This document shows positions 52,451 to 61,941 of a DNA stretch of 64,000 nucleotides, in pieces (position 1 is the stretch's first letter; each line of letters begins with the position of its first letter). A program made the position numbers and the translations under genes. The stretch spans positions 1 through 64,000 of the forward strand of contig JBDRJH010000198.1 of NCBI GenBank assembly GCA_043815125.1, given 5' to 3'. Origin of the DNA: JAUWBF01 sp043815125. Its GTDB lineage: Bacteria; Verrucomicrobiota; Verrucomicrobiia; Opitutales; Opitutaceae. The notes beneath the pieces were generated by a model. That model was not told where the DNA came from. It saw only the letters and a program-made list of their open reading frames with translations, and did not search any database.

Positions 52451-52511
52451 GATGGACAGGGTGAACGGGTGGAGTGCAGGGGGGCCAGTCGGTTTTTGAA
52501 AATATCGTCGG

Positions 52512-53657
52512 TCAGGCGCGGCGGCGCCAAGCGGCGAGGAACATGCCGTTGCAGTTCAGTTGCTCGGGACGGATGAAATGTTGCGCCGGTTCGCCGGGGA
52601 AGGGAAGGGCGAGCGGCTCCAATTCGGGGTGCGCGGCGCCGAAGGCGTCGGCGACGGCGGTGGTCTCGCTGCGGGTCAGGGTGCAGACGGCGTAGATGAG
52701 TTTGTCGCCGGGTTTGAGGGCGGGGGCTGCGTGGTTGAGCAACTGGAGCTGGATCTCGGCGAGTTCCTTCACGTCGTCCAGGGTGGTGGTCCAGCGGGCG
52801 TGCGGGTTGCGCTGCCAGGTGCCGACGCCGGAGCAGGGCGCGTCGATGAGGATGCCGTCGAACTTGGTCTTGGTGGGGAGCACGGGGCCGCCGTTCCAGA
52901 CGACCGCGCGGTAGTTGAAGACCTGGGCGCGGGCTGCCCGTTTGCGCAGGTGCGCGAGGCGGCCGGTGTGGCGGTCGCTGGCCCAGATGAGTCCGCGGTT
53001 GTCCATGAGGTCGGCGAGGTGAAGCGTCTTGCCGCCCTGGCCGGCGCAGGTGTCCCACCAGGTCTCGCCGGGCTGCGGCGCGCAGGCGTGGCCGACGAGC
53101 TGCGACCCGAGGTCCTGAATCTCGAACAGCCCCTGCTTGAACTCGTCGACGATGTGCAGGTCGCGCTTGCCGTTATAACTGAACGCGGTGCCGTCGCCCT
53201 TCGAACCAATGTCACTTAATACGTTACAATCGATGGGGGTGGTGTTGCCGAGGGAGCGGGGGAGGGTGGTGGCGAACTCGCGCTGCACGCGGATGTAGAG
53301 CGTGGGGTCGCGCTGGAGTTGGCGGAGGTAGTCGGGGGACAGATCGACCTCGGTTGCGAGCCAGTCGGGGACGGCGCGGGCGGCGAGCGCCTCGGGCTTG
53401 ATCGCGTGGTTGTCGGCGTCGAAACGCTCCTGGAGTTCAAGCGCCATGGCGACGCGGCGGTGGGTGGGGGCTTTGGCTTCCAGCCAGCCGAACCAGCGGT
53501 AGTAGCTGAACACGGCGCGCACGAGGGCGCGCTTGGCGTCGGGCAGGAGATCGCGGTCGGCACCGACGTTTTTGCGGAGGACAAAGTCCGCCGGCGAGTC
53601 GGGCGAGATCTGATCGATAATGGTGCTGGCGCGGGCGATGAGGGCTTGGGCGGACAT
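52512..53657 (-). CDS. RsmB/RsmF-like rRNA cytosine-C5 methyltransferase
   Basis: The protein has 381 residues. The N-terminal ~130 residues are helical, resembling the NusB-like part of RsmB. The methyltransferase domain has GETWWDTCAGQGGKTLHLAD (motif I), LIDAPCSGVGT (motif IV with its PC cysteine) and IYAVCTLTRSE (motif VI with the catalytic TC cysteine). The family methylates cytosines in rRNA; which position cannot be told. It lies 61 bases upstream of the DUF3127 gene on the same strand. Confidence 0.87.
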   Translation of the reverse strand: MSAQALIARASTIIDQISPDSPADFVLRKNVGADRDLLPDAKRALVRAVFSYYRWFGWLEAKAPTHRRVAMALELQERFDADNHAIKPEALAARAVPDWLATEVDLSPDYLRQLQRDPTLYIRVQREFATTLPRSLGNTTPIDCNVLSDIGSKGDGTAFSYNGKRDLHIVDEFKQGLFEIQDLGSQLVGHACAPQPGETWWDTCAGQGGKTLHLADLMDNRGLIWASDRHTGRLAHLRKRAARAQVFNYRAVVWNGGPVLPTKTKFDGILIDAPCSGVGTWQRNPHARWTTTLDDVKELAEIQLQLLNHAAPALKPGDKLIYAVCTLTRSETTAVADAFGAAHPELEPLALPFPGEPAQHFIRPEQLNCNGMFLAAWRRRA

Positions 53658-53685
53658 GGAAAAATGGAGCGTGGACGCTTGAATC

Positions 53686-53783
53686 GTAGGGGCTTCGCTG
53701 GCGAGGCCCGTTTGGCGTGGGCTGGCGGTGGGGCGTGTGGTCGGGATAAGGCCGTCAACGGGCCTCGCGAGCGAGGCCCCTAC
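53686..53783. repeat. GTAGGGGC-type inverted repeat (copy 2)
   Basis: The left arm GTAGGGGCTTCGCTGGCGAG (from 53686) is matched by the right arm GCGAGCGAGGCCCCTAC ending at 53783. It fills the gap between dnaE and the rRNA methyltransferase gene, both on the minus strand. Confidence 0.78.
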
Positions 53784-53791
53784 GGGTGGTT

Positions 53792-56700
53792 TCAGCGTTT
53801 GGACCAGCTGCGGCGGGTTTCCTTGATTTCGAGGGGCTTGGTCTCGACCTGCGCGCCGAGCACGGCGGGGTGGGTGCGGATGGTTTGGAAATCCTCGGCG
53901 CGGAGTTTCCAGCCGAGCGCGCGACTGAGTTCGGCGAAGGCGGTGACGCGGCCGGGGAAAACCAGGCCGACCTCGGTGAGGGTGGAACCGGTGTTTTTAT
54001 CGAGCAGCTTGCGCAGATCGGCGAGCATCGCGGGGAGCTCGGGGTGGTCGGGCTTGAGCAGCCAGCGCACGCGCTTGACGTGATTGGACACGTATACGTC
54101 GAGTGGATACAGCTCCTTCACGTTGATGCGCGCGCCCTCCTGGTTGACGATGATGTTGCCGAGCACGACGACCAGGGTGTTCTCGCCGAGGATGTGGCCG
54201 TAGCTCTCGGTGGCGTCGGCGAACATGTTGAGCTGGATCGACGCCTTGCGGGTGGCGAGGGTGAAGGCGAACCAGGGGCGGTTGTCCTTCTTGGAGAGTT
54301 TTTTGATCAGGTTGGACGCGATGCCGCAGAGGCGGAATTCGACGCGGTCGCCCTGGTTGAGCAGCTCGTCGACGGGGAAGGTGTCGAGCGCGTCGGCGAG
54401 GCCGTGGTAGGCGTTCATCGGGTGGCCGGACACGTAGAAGCCGAGCAGCTCCTTTTCGAAGGCGAGTTTTTCGGACGGGGTGAAGTCGTCCTCGGCAGCG
54501 GGTTTTTTGGCGGCGGCCTTGTCGGTCTTGCCGTTGCGTCCGGCGGGCGGTTCCTCGGCGAGCATGTCGAAGAAACCGGCCTGGCCGGCGGCGCGGTCGC
54601 GGGCGCTGGCGGCGGCCTGGGCCATGGCGCCGTCGATGCGGTCGTAGATGACCTTGCGGGGCTCGCCGGCGTAGTCGAAGGCACCGGTTTTGACGAGGTG
54701 CTCGAGCACGCGTTTGTTGGCGGCCTTGGAGTCGACGCGGTTCACGAAATCGTCGAAGTTTTCGTAGGGGCCGTTGGCCTCGCGTTCCTCGATGATTTTG
54801 AGCGAGGCGCCTTCGCCGACGCCCTTGATGCCGGCGAGGCCGAAGCGGATTTTTTCGCCGACGGGGGTGAAGGTGTCGCGCGATTCGTTGACGTTGGGGC
54901 CGAGCACGGTGATGCCCATGGCCTCGGCCTCGGCGACGAAGTGGGAGACTTTTTCGGCGTTGCCGAGCTCGGCGGTGAGCACGGCGGCCATGAACTGCAC
55001 CGGGTAGTTGGCTTTCAAATACGCGGTCTGGTAGGCGATGATGGCGTAGGCGGCGGAGTGGGATTTGTTGAAGCCGTATTGGGCGAATTTGTTGAGCAGG
55101 TCGAAGATCTCGTTGGCCTTGTTTTCGGAGATGCCGTGGAGGTCGCCGGCGCCTTTGACGAATTTGATGCGTTCGCGGGCCATGGCTTCGACGTCCTTCT
55201 TGCCCATGGCGCGGCGGAGCATGTCGGCGCCGCCGAGGGAGTAGCCGCCGATGACCTTGGCGCACTCCATGACCTGCTCCTGGTAGACGATGATGCCGTA
55301 GGTTTCGCGCAGGACGGGTTCGAGCAGGGGGTGGGGGTAGGTGACGGAGGCGGGGTCCTTTTTGCCGCGGGCGTAGTCGGGGATGAAGGCCATGGGGCCC
55401 GGGCGGTAGAGCGCGGAGATGGCGTTGATGTCGTCGACGTTGGAGATGCCGACGAGTTTGGAGGCGTTTTGCATGCCGCCGGACTCGAGCTGGAAGACGC
55501 CGACGGTCTTGCCGATGTTGAGGAGCTCGTAGGTCTTGGGGTCTTCGAGCGAGATGGTCTCGATGTCGAAGGTCTTGTCGGCGGTGCGGCGGATGTTGGC
55601 GACGGCGTCGGAGATGACGGTGAGCGTCTTGAGTCCGAGGAAGTCCATCTTGAGCAGGCCGAGCTTGTCGACGGCCTTCATGGAGAACTGCACGGTGACG
55701 TCGCCTTCCTGGAGGGTGAGGGGGACGAAGTTTTCGAGGGGCTGGTCGGTGATGATGATGCCGGCGGCGTGTTTGCCGGTGTTGCGGACCATTCCCTCGA
55801 GCACGAGCGAGGAGTCGATGATGCGCTTGGCGACGGGGTTTTTGTTGATCTCGTTGCGCAGTTCCTCGGATTTGGCGATGGCGTCGGTGAGCGAGATGTT
55901 GATCTCGTCGGGGATCATCTTGGCGAGGCGGTCGGCGTCGGCGAAGGCGAGGTCGTTGACCCGCGAGATGTCGCGCACGACCATCTTGGCGCCGAGGGTG
56001 CCGTAGGTGATGATGTTGGCGACGCAGTCCTTGCCGTATTTCTCGCGCACGTAGTCGATGACCTCGGAGCGGCGGCGCATGCAGAAGTCGATGTCGAAGT
56101 CGGGCGGCGAGACGCGCTCGGGGTTGAGAAAGCGTTCGAAGAGCAGGCCGAAGCGGATGGGGTCGACGTTGGTGATGCCGAGCAGGTAGGCGACCATGCA
56201 GCCGGCGCCGGAGCCGCGGCCGGGGCCGACGGGGATGTCGTGCTCGCGGGCCCAGTTGATGAAGTCCCAGACGACGAGGAAGTAGTCGACGAAGCCGGTG
56301 ACGTTGATGATGGAAAGTTCGTAGCCCATGCGCAGGACGAGCAGCTCGGGCTGATCGAGTCCGGAGTAGTCGGGCGGCTGGGGTTTCTGGCCGGCCGGGA
56401 GGTCTTTGAGCAGGGCGAGGCGGGGGGCGACGATGTCGTGGGTGGCGACGGTGTCGTGATCGACGTTGTAGCGGCGTTTGAGACCCTCGACGCAGAGCTG
56501 GTGCAGGTATTCGGCGGGTGAATACTTGGACTTGATCTCCGGGGTGAGCGGGTAGCGGGGGTAGCGTTCGGAGCCCTTGGGGAAGGGGATGGCGAGGTCG
56601 CACATCTCGGCGACCTCGACGGTGTTGGTGACGGACTCGGGGCACTCCTTGAAGAGGCGCTTCATCTCGTCGGCGGACTTGAGGTAGAATTGGTCGCCCG

Positions 56701-57532
56701 AGAAACGCATGCGGTTTTCGTCGGCGATCTTGGAGCCGGTCTGGATGCAGAGCATCGCGTCGTGCGGCTTGGCGTCGGCGTTTTTGACGTAGTGGACGTC
56801 GTTGGTGGCGATGATCTTGAGGTTGAACTCGTCGGCGAGGCGCAGGAGGTCGGGGATGATCTTGATCTGCTCGGGGATGCCGTGGTCCTGGATTTCAACG
56901 AAGAAGTTTTCACGGCCGAAGATGTCGATGAACCTGGCCGTGGCCGCCTGCGCCTGCTCGTAGCGGTCATGCATGAGGTGCTGCGGGATGATCGCGGCGA
57001 GGCAGCCGGTGAAGCCGATGAGGCCCTCGGCGTGTTTGGCGAGGATCTCCAGGTCGGTGCGGGGTTTGTAGTAAAAGCCGCGTAGGTGGGAATCGGAGAC
57101 GAGTTTGAGCAGGTTTTGGTAGCCGGTGAGGTTTTTGGCCAGCAGGCCCATGTGGTAGTAGCTTTTGCCGTCCTCGGATTTGCCGGTCTTTTCGAGGCGG
57201 GAGCTTTCCACGATATACATCTCGCAACCGATGAGAGGCTTGATGCCCTTGGCCTTGGCGGCGTTGTAGAACGATATGGCGCCGAACATGTTGCCGTGAT
57301 CGGTGAGTGCGACGGCGTTCATGCCCATCTCGCAGGCGTGGTCCATCAGGCGGTCGATCCGGCAGGCGCCGTCGAGCAGGCTGTAGTCGGTGTGAACGTG
57401 GAGGTGAACGAAATCGGAGGCGGCGGACGACACGTCGACCAAGCCAACGCGGGGCGACCCGCTGGGCAAGTCCCGACCGACGCCGCGCAAAATCAACCTG
57501 CCAATCGGGGTGATCCGGGGGAAAAATGCCAT
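53792..57532 (-). CDS. dnaE: DNA polymerase III alpha subunit
   Basis: From the ATG at 57532 the protein has 1246 residues; the conserved PHP domain begins about 40 residues later (FVHLHVHTDYSLLDGACRID). The start is therefore uncertain: GTG 57433 lies close to the PHP domain, and no ribosome site stands out. The open frame further upstream overlaps rpsU on the other strand and is not coding. The Pol C core has VGPGRGSGAGCMVAYLLGIT, the catalytic aspartates in PPDFDIDFC (near 56085-56105), and the fingers. A tandem helix-hairpin-helix (GLAGIKGVGEGA) and an OB-fold end the protein. It replicates the chromosome. The gene is divergent from rpsU. Confidence 0.95.
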   Translation of the reverse strand: MAFFPRITPIGRLILRGVGRDLPSGSPRVGLVDVSSAASDFVHLHVHTDYSLLDGACRIDRLMDHACEMGMNAVALTDHGNMFGAISFYNAAKAKGIKPLIGCEMYIVESSRLEKTGKSEDGKSYYHMGLLAKNLTGYQNLLKLVSDSHLRGFYYKPRTDLEILAKHAEGLIGFTGCLAAIIPQHLMHDRYEQAQAATARFIDIFGRENFFVEIQDHGIPEQIKIIPDLLRLADEFNLKIIATNDVHYVKNADAKPHDAMLCIQTGSKIADENRMRFSGDQFYLKSADEMKRLFKECPESVTNTVEVAEMCDLAIPFPKGSERYPRYPLTPEIKSKYSPAEYLHQLCVEGLKRRYNVDHDTVATHDIVAPRLALLKDLPAGQKPQPPDYSGLDQPELLVLRMGYELSIINVTGFVDYFLVVWDFINWAREHDIPVGPGRGSGAGCMVAYLLGITNVDPIRFGLLFERFLNPERVSPPDFDIDFCMRRRSEVIDYVREKYGKDCVANIITYGTLGAKMVVRDISRVNDLAFADADRLAKMIPDEINISLTDAIAKSEELRNEINKNPVAKRIIDSSLVLEGMVRNTGKHAAGIIITDQPLENFVPLTLQEGDVTVQFSMKAVDKLGLLKMDFLGLKTLTVISDAVANIRRTADKTFDIETISLEDPKTYELLNIGKTVGVFQLESGGMQNASKLVGISNVDDINAISALYRPGPMAFIPDYARGKKDPASVTYPHPLLEPVLRETYGIIVYQEQVMECAKVIGGYSLGGADMLRRAMGKKDVEAMARERIKFVKGAGDLHGISENKANEIFDLLNKFAQYGFNKSHSAAYAIIAYQTAYLKANYPVQFMAAVLTAELGNAEKVSHFVAEAEAMGITVLGPNVNESRDTFTPVGEKIRFGLAGIKGVGEGASLKIIEEREANGPYENFDDFVNRVDSKAANKRVLEHLVKTGAFDYAGEPRKVIYDRIDGAMAQAAASARDRAAGQAGFFDMLAEEPPAGRNGKTDKAAAKKPAAEDDFTPSEKLAFEKELLGFYVSGHPMNAYHGLADALDTFPVDELLNQGDRVEFRLCGIASNLIKKLSKKDNRPWFAFTLATRKASIQLNMFADATESYGHILGENTLVVVLGNIIVNQEGARINVKELYPLDVYVSNHVKRVRWLLKPDHPELPAMLADLRKLLDKNTGSTLTEVGLVFPGRVTAFAELSRALGWKLRAEDFQTIRTHPAVLGAQVETKPLEIKETRRSWSKR

Positions 57533-57596
57533 TGACGCGGACGGGCGCGGCTGGCTTTTTTCAACCTTTTCCATCCCAACATCCGTCTTTCCCAAC

Positions 57597-57794
57597 ATGT
57601 CCATCGAAATCAAAATCCGCAAAAACGAGCCGGTTGACCGCGCCATCCGCCGTCTGAAGAAGAAGCTCGAGCGCGAGAACGTCATCAAGGACGTCCGTGC
57701 CAAGCGCTACTTCGAGAAGCCCTGCCAGAAGCGCCGTCGCAAGGAGAAGGTCATGGCCTTCACCCAGATGCTGCGCCGCCGTCACGCCGACTGA
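57597..57794 (+). CDS. rpsU: Ribosomal protein bS21
   Basis: The protein has 65 residues (MSIEIKIRKNEPVDRAI and a Lys/Arg-rich middle with RAKRYFEKPCQKRRR). It is the usual bS21 length and binds the 30S subunit near the 3' end of 16S rRNA. The ATG at 57597 is chosen; an upstream extension is out of keeping with the family. It is divergent from dnaE, with 64 bases between starts, and has its own terminator. Confidence 0.96.
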   Translation: MSIEIKIRKNEPVDRAIRRLKKKLERENVIKDVRAKRYFEKPCQKRRRKEKVMAFTQMLRRRHAD

Positions 57795-57836
57795 TTGCGC
57801 CGCCCGCGGCCGTGCGCCGCCGGTCGACTTTCAATG

Positions 57837-57872
57837 ACCGCACCCGCGATGACTCGCGGTGCGGTTTTTTTT
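57837..57872 (+). terminator. Terminator after rpsU
   Basis: ACCGCACCCGCG (from 57837) pairs with CGCGGTGCGGT (ending 57865) with one bulged base and is followed by eight Ts (57865-57872). It isolates rpsU from the next gene. Confidence 0.85.
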
Positions 57873-57932
57873 CGTTTTGAGGGTTGCCGCGCGCGAAACC
57901 AATTTGTCATAGCTTTGCACTTGTCCCTCCAA

Positions 57933-58889
57933 GTGAAGCCGATCCTTGCCTTATCCACCTGCTGGAACTCGTTCCGTCACAACGACGGCTATGTGATGCT
58001 CCGCGAGATCGCGGACCTCGGCTTTGAATACGCCGAGCTCAGCCACGGTATCCGCATCGTGCTCCTGCCCGGGGTTATCCGCGCGGTCGAGGAGGGCGTG
58101 ATCAAGATCAGCTCGATTCACAATTTCTGCCCGCTGCCGGCCGGGGTGAACCAAGCCGCGCCCAACCTCTTCGAGCCGTCCTCGCGTGACCACCGTGAAC
58201 TCGATCAGTGGTTGCGTCACACCAAGCGCTCCCTCGATCTGGCCGCGCAGGTCAAGGCCCGCGTGATGGTCACGCACCTCGGCAGCGTGCAATCGTTTTG
58301 GTTTCCGCCCTCCCGCAAGATCAAGGCCCACCTCAAGGCCAACCCCGACGCCGCGCGCACCGGCGACAAGGTCTACGAGGCGCTCCTGCGCAAGGCCTGC
58401 GAGCGTCTGCGCAAAAAGATGCCCGCCTATTGGGACCAGGTCCTCGACAGCCTTGAGCAGATCCGCCCCTACGCGGTCGAGCGCGGCATCGCCATCGGCT
58501 GCGAGAACCGCGAAAAATTCGAGGAGCTGCCCATCGACGTCGATTTCGGCGACCTCTTCTCGGCCATGTCCACGCCCCACACCTGCGGTTACTGGCACGA
58601 CACCGGCCACGCCGAGATCAAGCACTCCATGGGCCTGATCGACCATCGCATCCAGCTCGAGCAAAACGTCGACCGACTGCTCGGCTTCCACTTGCACGAC
58701 GTCAGCGCCAAGGGCAAGGACCACCAGCCGGTCGGCACCGGTCGCATCGACTTCGAGATGATCAGCTCCTTCTGGCAACCGCATCATCTGCTCACCCTTG
58801 AGCTCAGTCCGCGTGTTTCCATGGAGGATGTCGAGCTGTCCAAGCAGCGCGTCGAGGCCATGATGGCCAGACGCTTCCCCGGCGCCTGA
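57933..58889 (+). CDS. Sugar phosphate isomerase/epimerase-like TIM-barrel protein
   Basis: The protein has 318 residues from GTG 57933 (MKPILALSTCWNSFRHNDGY). This start is preferred because 46 codons further upstream run through the rpsU terminator. The xylose-isomerase-like/AP-endonuclease-2 fold is indicated by the strand pattern and metal-ligand residues: ISSIHNFCPLP, VMVTHLGSVQ, GIAIGCENREKFEEL, WHDTGHAEIK and GFHLHDVSAKGKDHQPVGTG. The DGH (W-H-D-x-G-H) and HLHD motifs are typical of these metal-dependent epimerases and related enzymes. The substrate cannot be read from the sequence. Confidence 0.8.
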   Translation: MKPILALSTCWNSFRHNDGYVMLREIADLGFEYAELSHGIRIVLLPGVIRAVEEGVIKISSIHNFCPLPAGVNQAAPNLFEPSSRDHRELDQWLRHTKRSLDLAAQVKARVMVTHLGSVQSFWFPPSRKIKAHLKANPDAARTGDKVYEALLRKACERLRKKMPAYWDQVLDSLEQIRPYAVERGIAIGCENREKFEELPIDVDFGDLFSAMSTPHTCGYWHDTGHAEIKHSMGLIDHRIQLEQNVDRLLGFHLHDVSAKGKDHQPVGTGRIDFEMISSFWQPHHLLTLELSPRVSMEDVELSKQRVEAMMARRFPGA

Positions 58890-59963
58890 TCAACGCGTTG
58901 CCGTCGCCAGCAGCTCGTTCACCCAGCGTCGGTGCGGGCCGGACAACGTGATCGTCGCCAACTCCGCGGGCGTCAGCCAGACCAGTTCGCCGCCCGAGGC
59001 CGACCTCGCCGCCGCCGCGACGCTCTCGGGGACCGCGACCTCGTGGATGAACTCCGTGATCGCGAACCGCGTGATGCCGCGCTTCCGCTTGGCAAGCAAC
59101 CGCCCGCGCATCACCGCGTCCTCGCTCATCCCCAGTTGCTCCGCCGTGGGCAACTCGTGCTGGCCCGCCAGCCGCCGTGCCGAGCCCGCCGCACGATGCA
59201 GCAACAGCCGCCCGTCGCGCCAACACCACCCGCGGATCACGCTGACCTGTTCGATCACCCTGGCCGCCAGTCGCGGATAGGCCTCCGGGTCGCCCGCCCG
59301 CGCCCCCGCGCAAAACGCCCGCACCGCGCACACCGTGCACAACGGGTTGTGACGCGTGCAGACCGTCGCCCCCAGCTCCATCATGGCCTGATTGTGGTCG
59401 CCGGGACGATCCCGGTTAAGCACCGCGTCCGCCGTCGCCGCCAACGCCTTGGCCGCCTCGCCGCTGTTGGCGAAGGCACGCCCATCCGCCGTTAGGCGGG
59501 TCAGGATGCGCACCACGTTGCCATCCACCACCGCCGCCGCCGCGTCGAACGAGATGCTCGTCACCGCCGCCGCCGTGTAGGGACCGATGCCCGGCAACTC
59601 AAGCCACTCGGCGGGCGTCCGCGGCAATTGCGCCCGCGCCGCGATCTCTCGACCCAACCGGTGCAGGTTCCTCGCCCGCGAATAGTAGCCCAGCCCTTCC
59701 CACAGCCGCAGCACGGTCGCCTCGTCGGCCGCCGCCAGCGCCGCGAAGTCCGGCAGTGCCGCCATCCAGCGGTCGAAGTAGGGCAGCATGGTCTTCACCT
59801 GCGTCTGCTGCAGCATGAACTCGCTGACCACCGTGCGGTAGACCGACACCTCCTCGCGCCACGGCAGCCGGCGCCTCGCCACGTCGAACCATGCGAGCAA
59901 CGCCGCCTGAAAACCCGCGCGGTCTTTGATCAAATCCTTGGCCACAAGCCGCCCACGGAGCAC
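58890..59963 (-). CDS. mutY: A/G-specific adenine glycosylase
   Basis: The protein has 357 residues from GTG 59963; a second GTG lies six codons later. The catalytic Glu48 is in SEFMLQQTQVKTMLPYF, the HhH motif is ELPGIGPYTAAAV and the catalytic Asp147 is in VVDGNVVRI. A [4Fe-4S] cluster site has Cys202, Cys209, Cys212 and Cys218 (C-X6-C-X2-C-X5-C). A NUDIX-like domain follows. MutY removes adenine opposite 8-oxoguanine. Its 3' end abuts the epimerase-like gene directly, so the two converge with no terminator between them. Confidence 0.94.
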   Translation of the reverse strand: MLRGRLVAKDLIKDRAGFQAALLAWFDVARRRLPWREEVSVYRTVVSEFMLQQTQVKTMLPYFDRWMAALPDFAALAAADEATVLRLWEGLGYYSRARNLHRLGREIAARAQLPRTPAEWLELPGIGPYTAAAVTSISFDAAAAVVDGNVVRILTRLTADGRAFANSGEAAKALAATADAVLNRDRPGDHNQAMMELGATVCTRHNPLCTVCAVRAFCAGARAGDPEAYPRLAARVIEQVSVIRGWCWRDGRLLLHRAAGSARRLAGQHELPTAEQLGMSEDAVMRGRLLAKRKRGITRFAITEFIHEVAVPESVAAAARSASGGELVWLTPAELATITLSGPHRRWVNELLATATR

Positions 59964-60016
59964 AAAAAACCCCGCGAAGCCAACCGCAGATTCTTTTTGT
60001 CCTTTCCCCGTTTTTT

Positions 60017-61045
60017 ATGGCCAATCGTGCGATGCCCAAAAAGCCGACCTCCGACGACGAGGCCCCGAAAAAACTTTCCTCCTACACCATCAAGCTCGAC
60101 GACGCGCAGATGGAGGCCCTGCACGCCCACTGCCGCGCCCGCCAGTGGACGCCGTTCGAGGTCGCCTACACCCGCTTCGCCTACAAGGCCGACCACCTCA
60201 AGCTCAACGTCACCGCCTACACCAGCGGCAAGGTCGTGCTCGCCGGCAAGGGCACCGAGGACTTCGTGCGCAACTTCATCGAACCCGAGATCACCGGCGC
60301 CCCCAAACTCGGCTACGACGAAATCCTCAACCCCGACTGGTTCGAGAGCCACGCCGGTCTCGACGAAAGCGGCAAGGGCGACTTCTTCGGCCCCGTCGTC
60401 GCCGCCACCGTCATCGCCGACAAACCCGCCATCGAGGCCTGGCGCGCCGCCGGCGCCCAGGACTCGAAAAAGATGACCGAGTCCAAGATCCTCCAGCTCG
60501 ACCGCCTCATCCGCGAGACCCGCGGCGCCGTCGTCAAGGTCACTTACTGCGGCATGCCCCGCTACAACGAGCTCATGGCCAAACCCCGCGCCAACCTCAA
60601 CCTCCTGCTCGCCTGGCAACACGCCAACGCCCTCATCCAGGCCCTCGCCGAGAAACCCGTCAAATGGGGCCTGCTCGACCAGTTCAGCGAACAACCCCTC
60701 GTGCAACGCGAGCTCGCTAAAAAAAACGTATCCGGCTTCGAACTACGCATGCGCACCAAGGCCGAGTCCGACCCCGTCGTCGCCGCCGCCTCCATCGTCG
60801 CCCGCGCCGAATACGTGCGCATCATGCAAACCCTCTCCAGGCGCTTCGGCGAACCCCTGCAAAAAGGCGCCGGCCCCCTCGTCAAAAAGCAGGGCCTCGC
60901 CATCATCGAACGCTTCGGCGCGCGCGCCCTCGGCGACTTCGCCAAGCTCCACTTCCGCACCGCCTACGAGGTCGTCAAGGACGCCGGCAAGCTCGACGAA
61001 CTGCCGCTGCCCGAGCCCAAGGAAAAATTCGGCTTCGGCCGCTGA
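60017..61045 (+). CDS. rnhC: Ribonuclease HIII
   Basis: The protein has 342 residues from ATG 60017; ATG 60032 (MPKKPTSDD) is an alternative. The N-terminal ~90 residues are a TBP-like DUF3378 domain (YTIKLDDAQMEALHAHC), which separates HIII from HII. The catalytic domain has AGLDESGKGDFFGPVV with Asp116 and Glu117, and later VKWGLLDQFSE and RTKAESDPVVAAASIVARAE. It cuts RNA in RNA-DNA hybrids. The gene ends at the dispersed repeat, followed by rnhB. Confidence 0.92.
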   Translation: MANRAMPKKPTSDDEAPKKLSSYTIKLDDAQMEALHAHCRARQWTPFEVAYTRFAYKADHLKLNVTAYTSGKVVLAGKGTEDFVRNFIEPEITGAPKLGYDEILNPDWFESHAGLDESGKGDFFGPVVAATVIADKPAIEAWRAAGAQDSKKMTESKILQLDRLIRETRGAVVKVTYCGMPRYNELMAKPRANLNLLLAWQHANALIQALAEKPVKWGLLDQFSEQPLVQRELAKKNVSGFELRMRTKAESDPVVAAASIVARAEYVRIMQTLSRRFGEPLQKGAGPLVKKQGLAIIERFGARALGDFAKLHFRTAYEVVKDAGKLDELPLPEPKEKFGFGR

Positions 61046-61067
61046 GCGATGTCCAAACCGCACGGAG

Positions 61068-61172
61068 ATTTAACGCAGAGTCGCAAAGGCGCAGAGCTCG
61101 CAGAGGCTTTGTTTTTGTCGTCGATCAGATTCTCTGCGTTTCTCCCCACCTCCGCGTCTCTGCGTTAAAACT
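61068..61172. repeat. Dispersed inverted repeat, AACGCAAAGGCGC type (copy 2)
   Basis: The left arm ATTTAACGCAGAGTCGCAAA (from 61068) and the right arm ending CGTCTCTGCGTTAAAACT (61172) are reverse complements of the same type as 22255-22361. It lies between rnhC and rnhB, ending five bases before the rnhB start codon. Confidence 0.82.
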
Positions 61173-61176
61173 CTCT

Positions 61177-61941
61177 ATGCCCAAGCGCCGTCAACTCCGT
61201 GGCTACGACCTCCGTCAGATCGACGGCTACGCCGAGCTCATCGGCGTCGACGAGGCCGGCCGCGGCGCGCTCGCCGGCCCGGTTGTCGCCGGGGCCGTGC
61301 TCGTCACCCGCGAGTTCCTCGAAAGCCGCTGGGCCGTCGCCAACGCCAACCGCATCAACGACTCCAAACAGCTCTCCGCGCCCGAGCGCGAGGCCCTCTG
61401 GTTCGAGTTCGACACGCTCCAGGCCGACGGCCTCATCCACGCCACCTACGGTGCCGCCGACGTGCGCGAGATCGAGCAGCTCAACATCCTCGGCGCCACC
61501 AAGCTCGCCATGCGCCGCGCCCTCGAGCAGATGCACCCGCCGACCGCCTTCCAGTTCACCCGCGAACCCGACCTCTTCGCCTCCGCCGAGGAGATCGCCG
61601 CCTACACCCCGGCCGTCAACGCCCGCATCCTCGTCGACGGCCTGCACCTGCGCAACTTCCCCTATCCGCACACCGGTGTGGTCAAGGGCGACGGCCGCTC
61701 GCTCTGCATCGCCATGGCCTCGATCATCGCCAAGGTCACCCGCGACCGCCTGATGGACGCACTCGCGCTCGAGTTCCCCGACTACGGCTTCGACCGCCAC
61801 AAGGGCTACGGCACCGAGGACCACCGCGACGCCGTGCTCCGCGTCGGTCGCTGCCCGCACCACCGCGACACCTTTCTGCGGAAGTTGCTCGCCGGCCGCG
61901 TCGACCCCGATCAGGTCGATTTCCTGACCGAAACGCCTTGA
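61177..61941 (+). CDS. rnhB: Ribonuclease HII
   Basis: The protein has 254 residues. ELIGVDEAGRGALAGPVVAG holds Asp25 and Glu26 of the DEDD site. INDSKQLSAPEREAL, VDGLHLRNFP and KGDGRSLCIAMASIIAKVTRD are also conserved. It removes ribonucleotides from DNA. Its start codon is five bases beyond the dispersed repeat, so the repeat may affect translation or be a spacer. Confidence 0.94.
   Translation: MPKRRQLRGYDLRQIDGYAELIGVDEAGRGALAGPVVAGAVLVTREFLESRWAVANANRINDSKQLSAPEREALWFEFDTLQADGLIHATYGAADVREIEQLNILGATKLAMRRALEQMHPPTAFQFTREPDLFASAEEIAAYTPAVNARILVDGLHLRNFPYPHTGVVKGDGRSLCIAMASIIAKVTRDRLMDALALEFPDYGFDRHKGYGTEDHRDAVLRVGRCPHHRDTFLRKLLAGRVDPDQVDFLTETP

Noticed and set aside
53786..56521. Plus-strand open frame opposite dnaE
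   Set aside because: Antisense to DnaE catalytic motifs; Val/Gly/Asp-rich and without domain structure.
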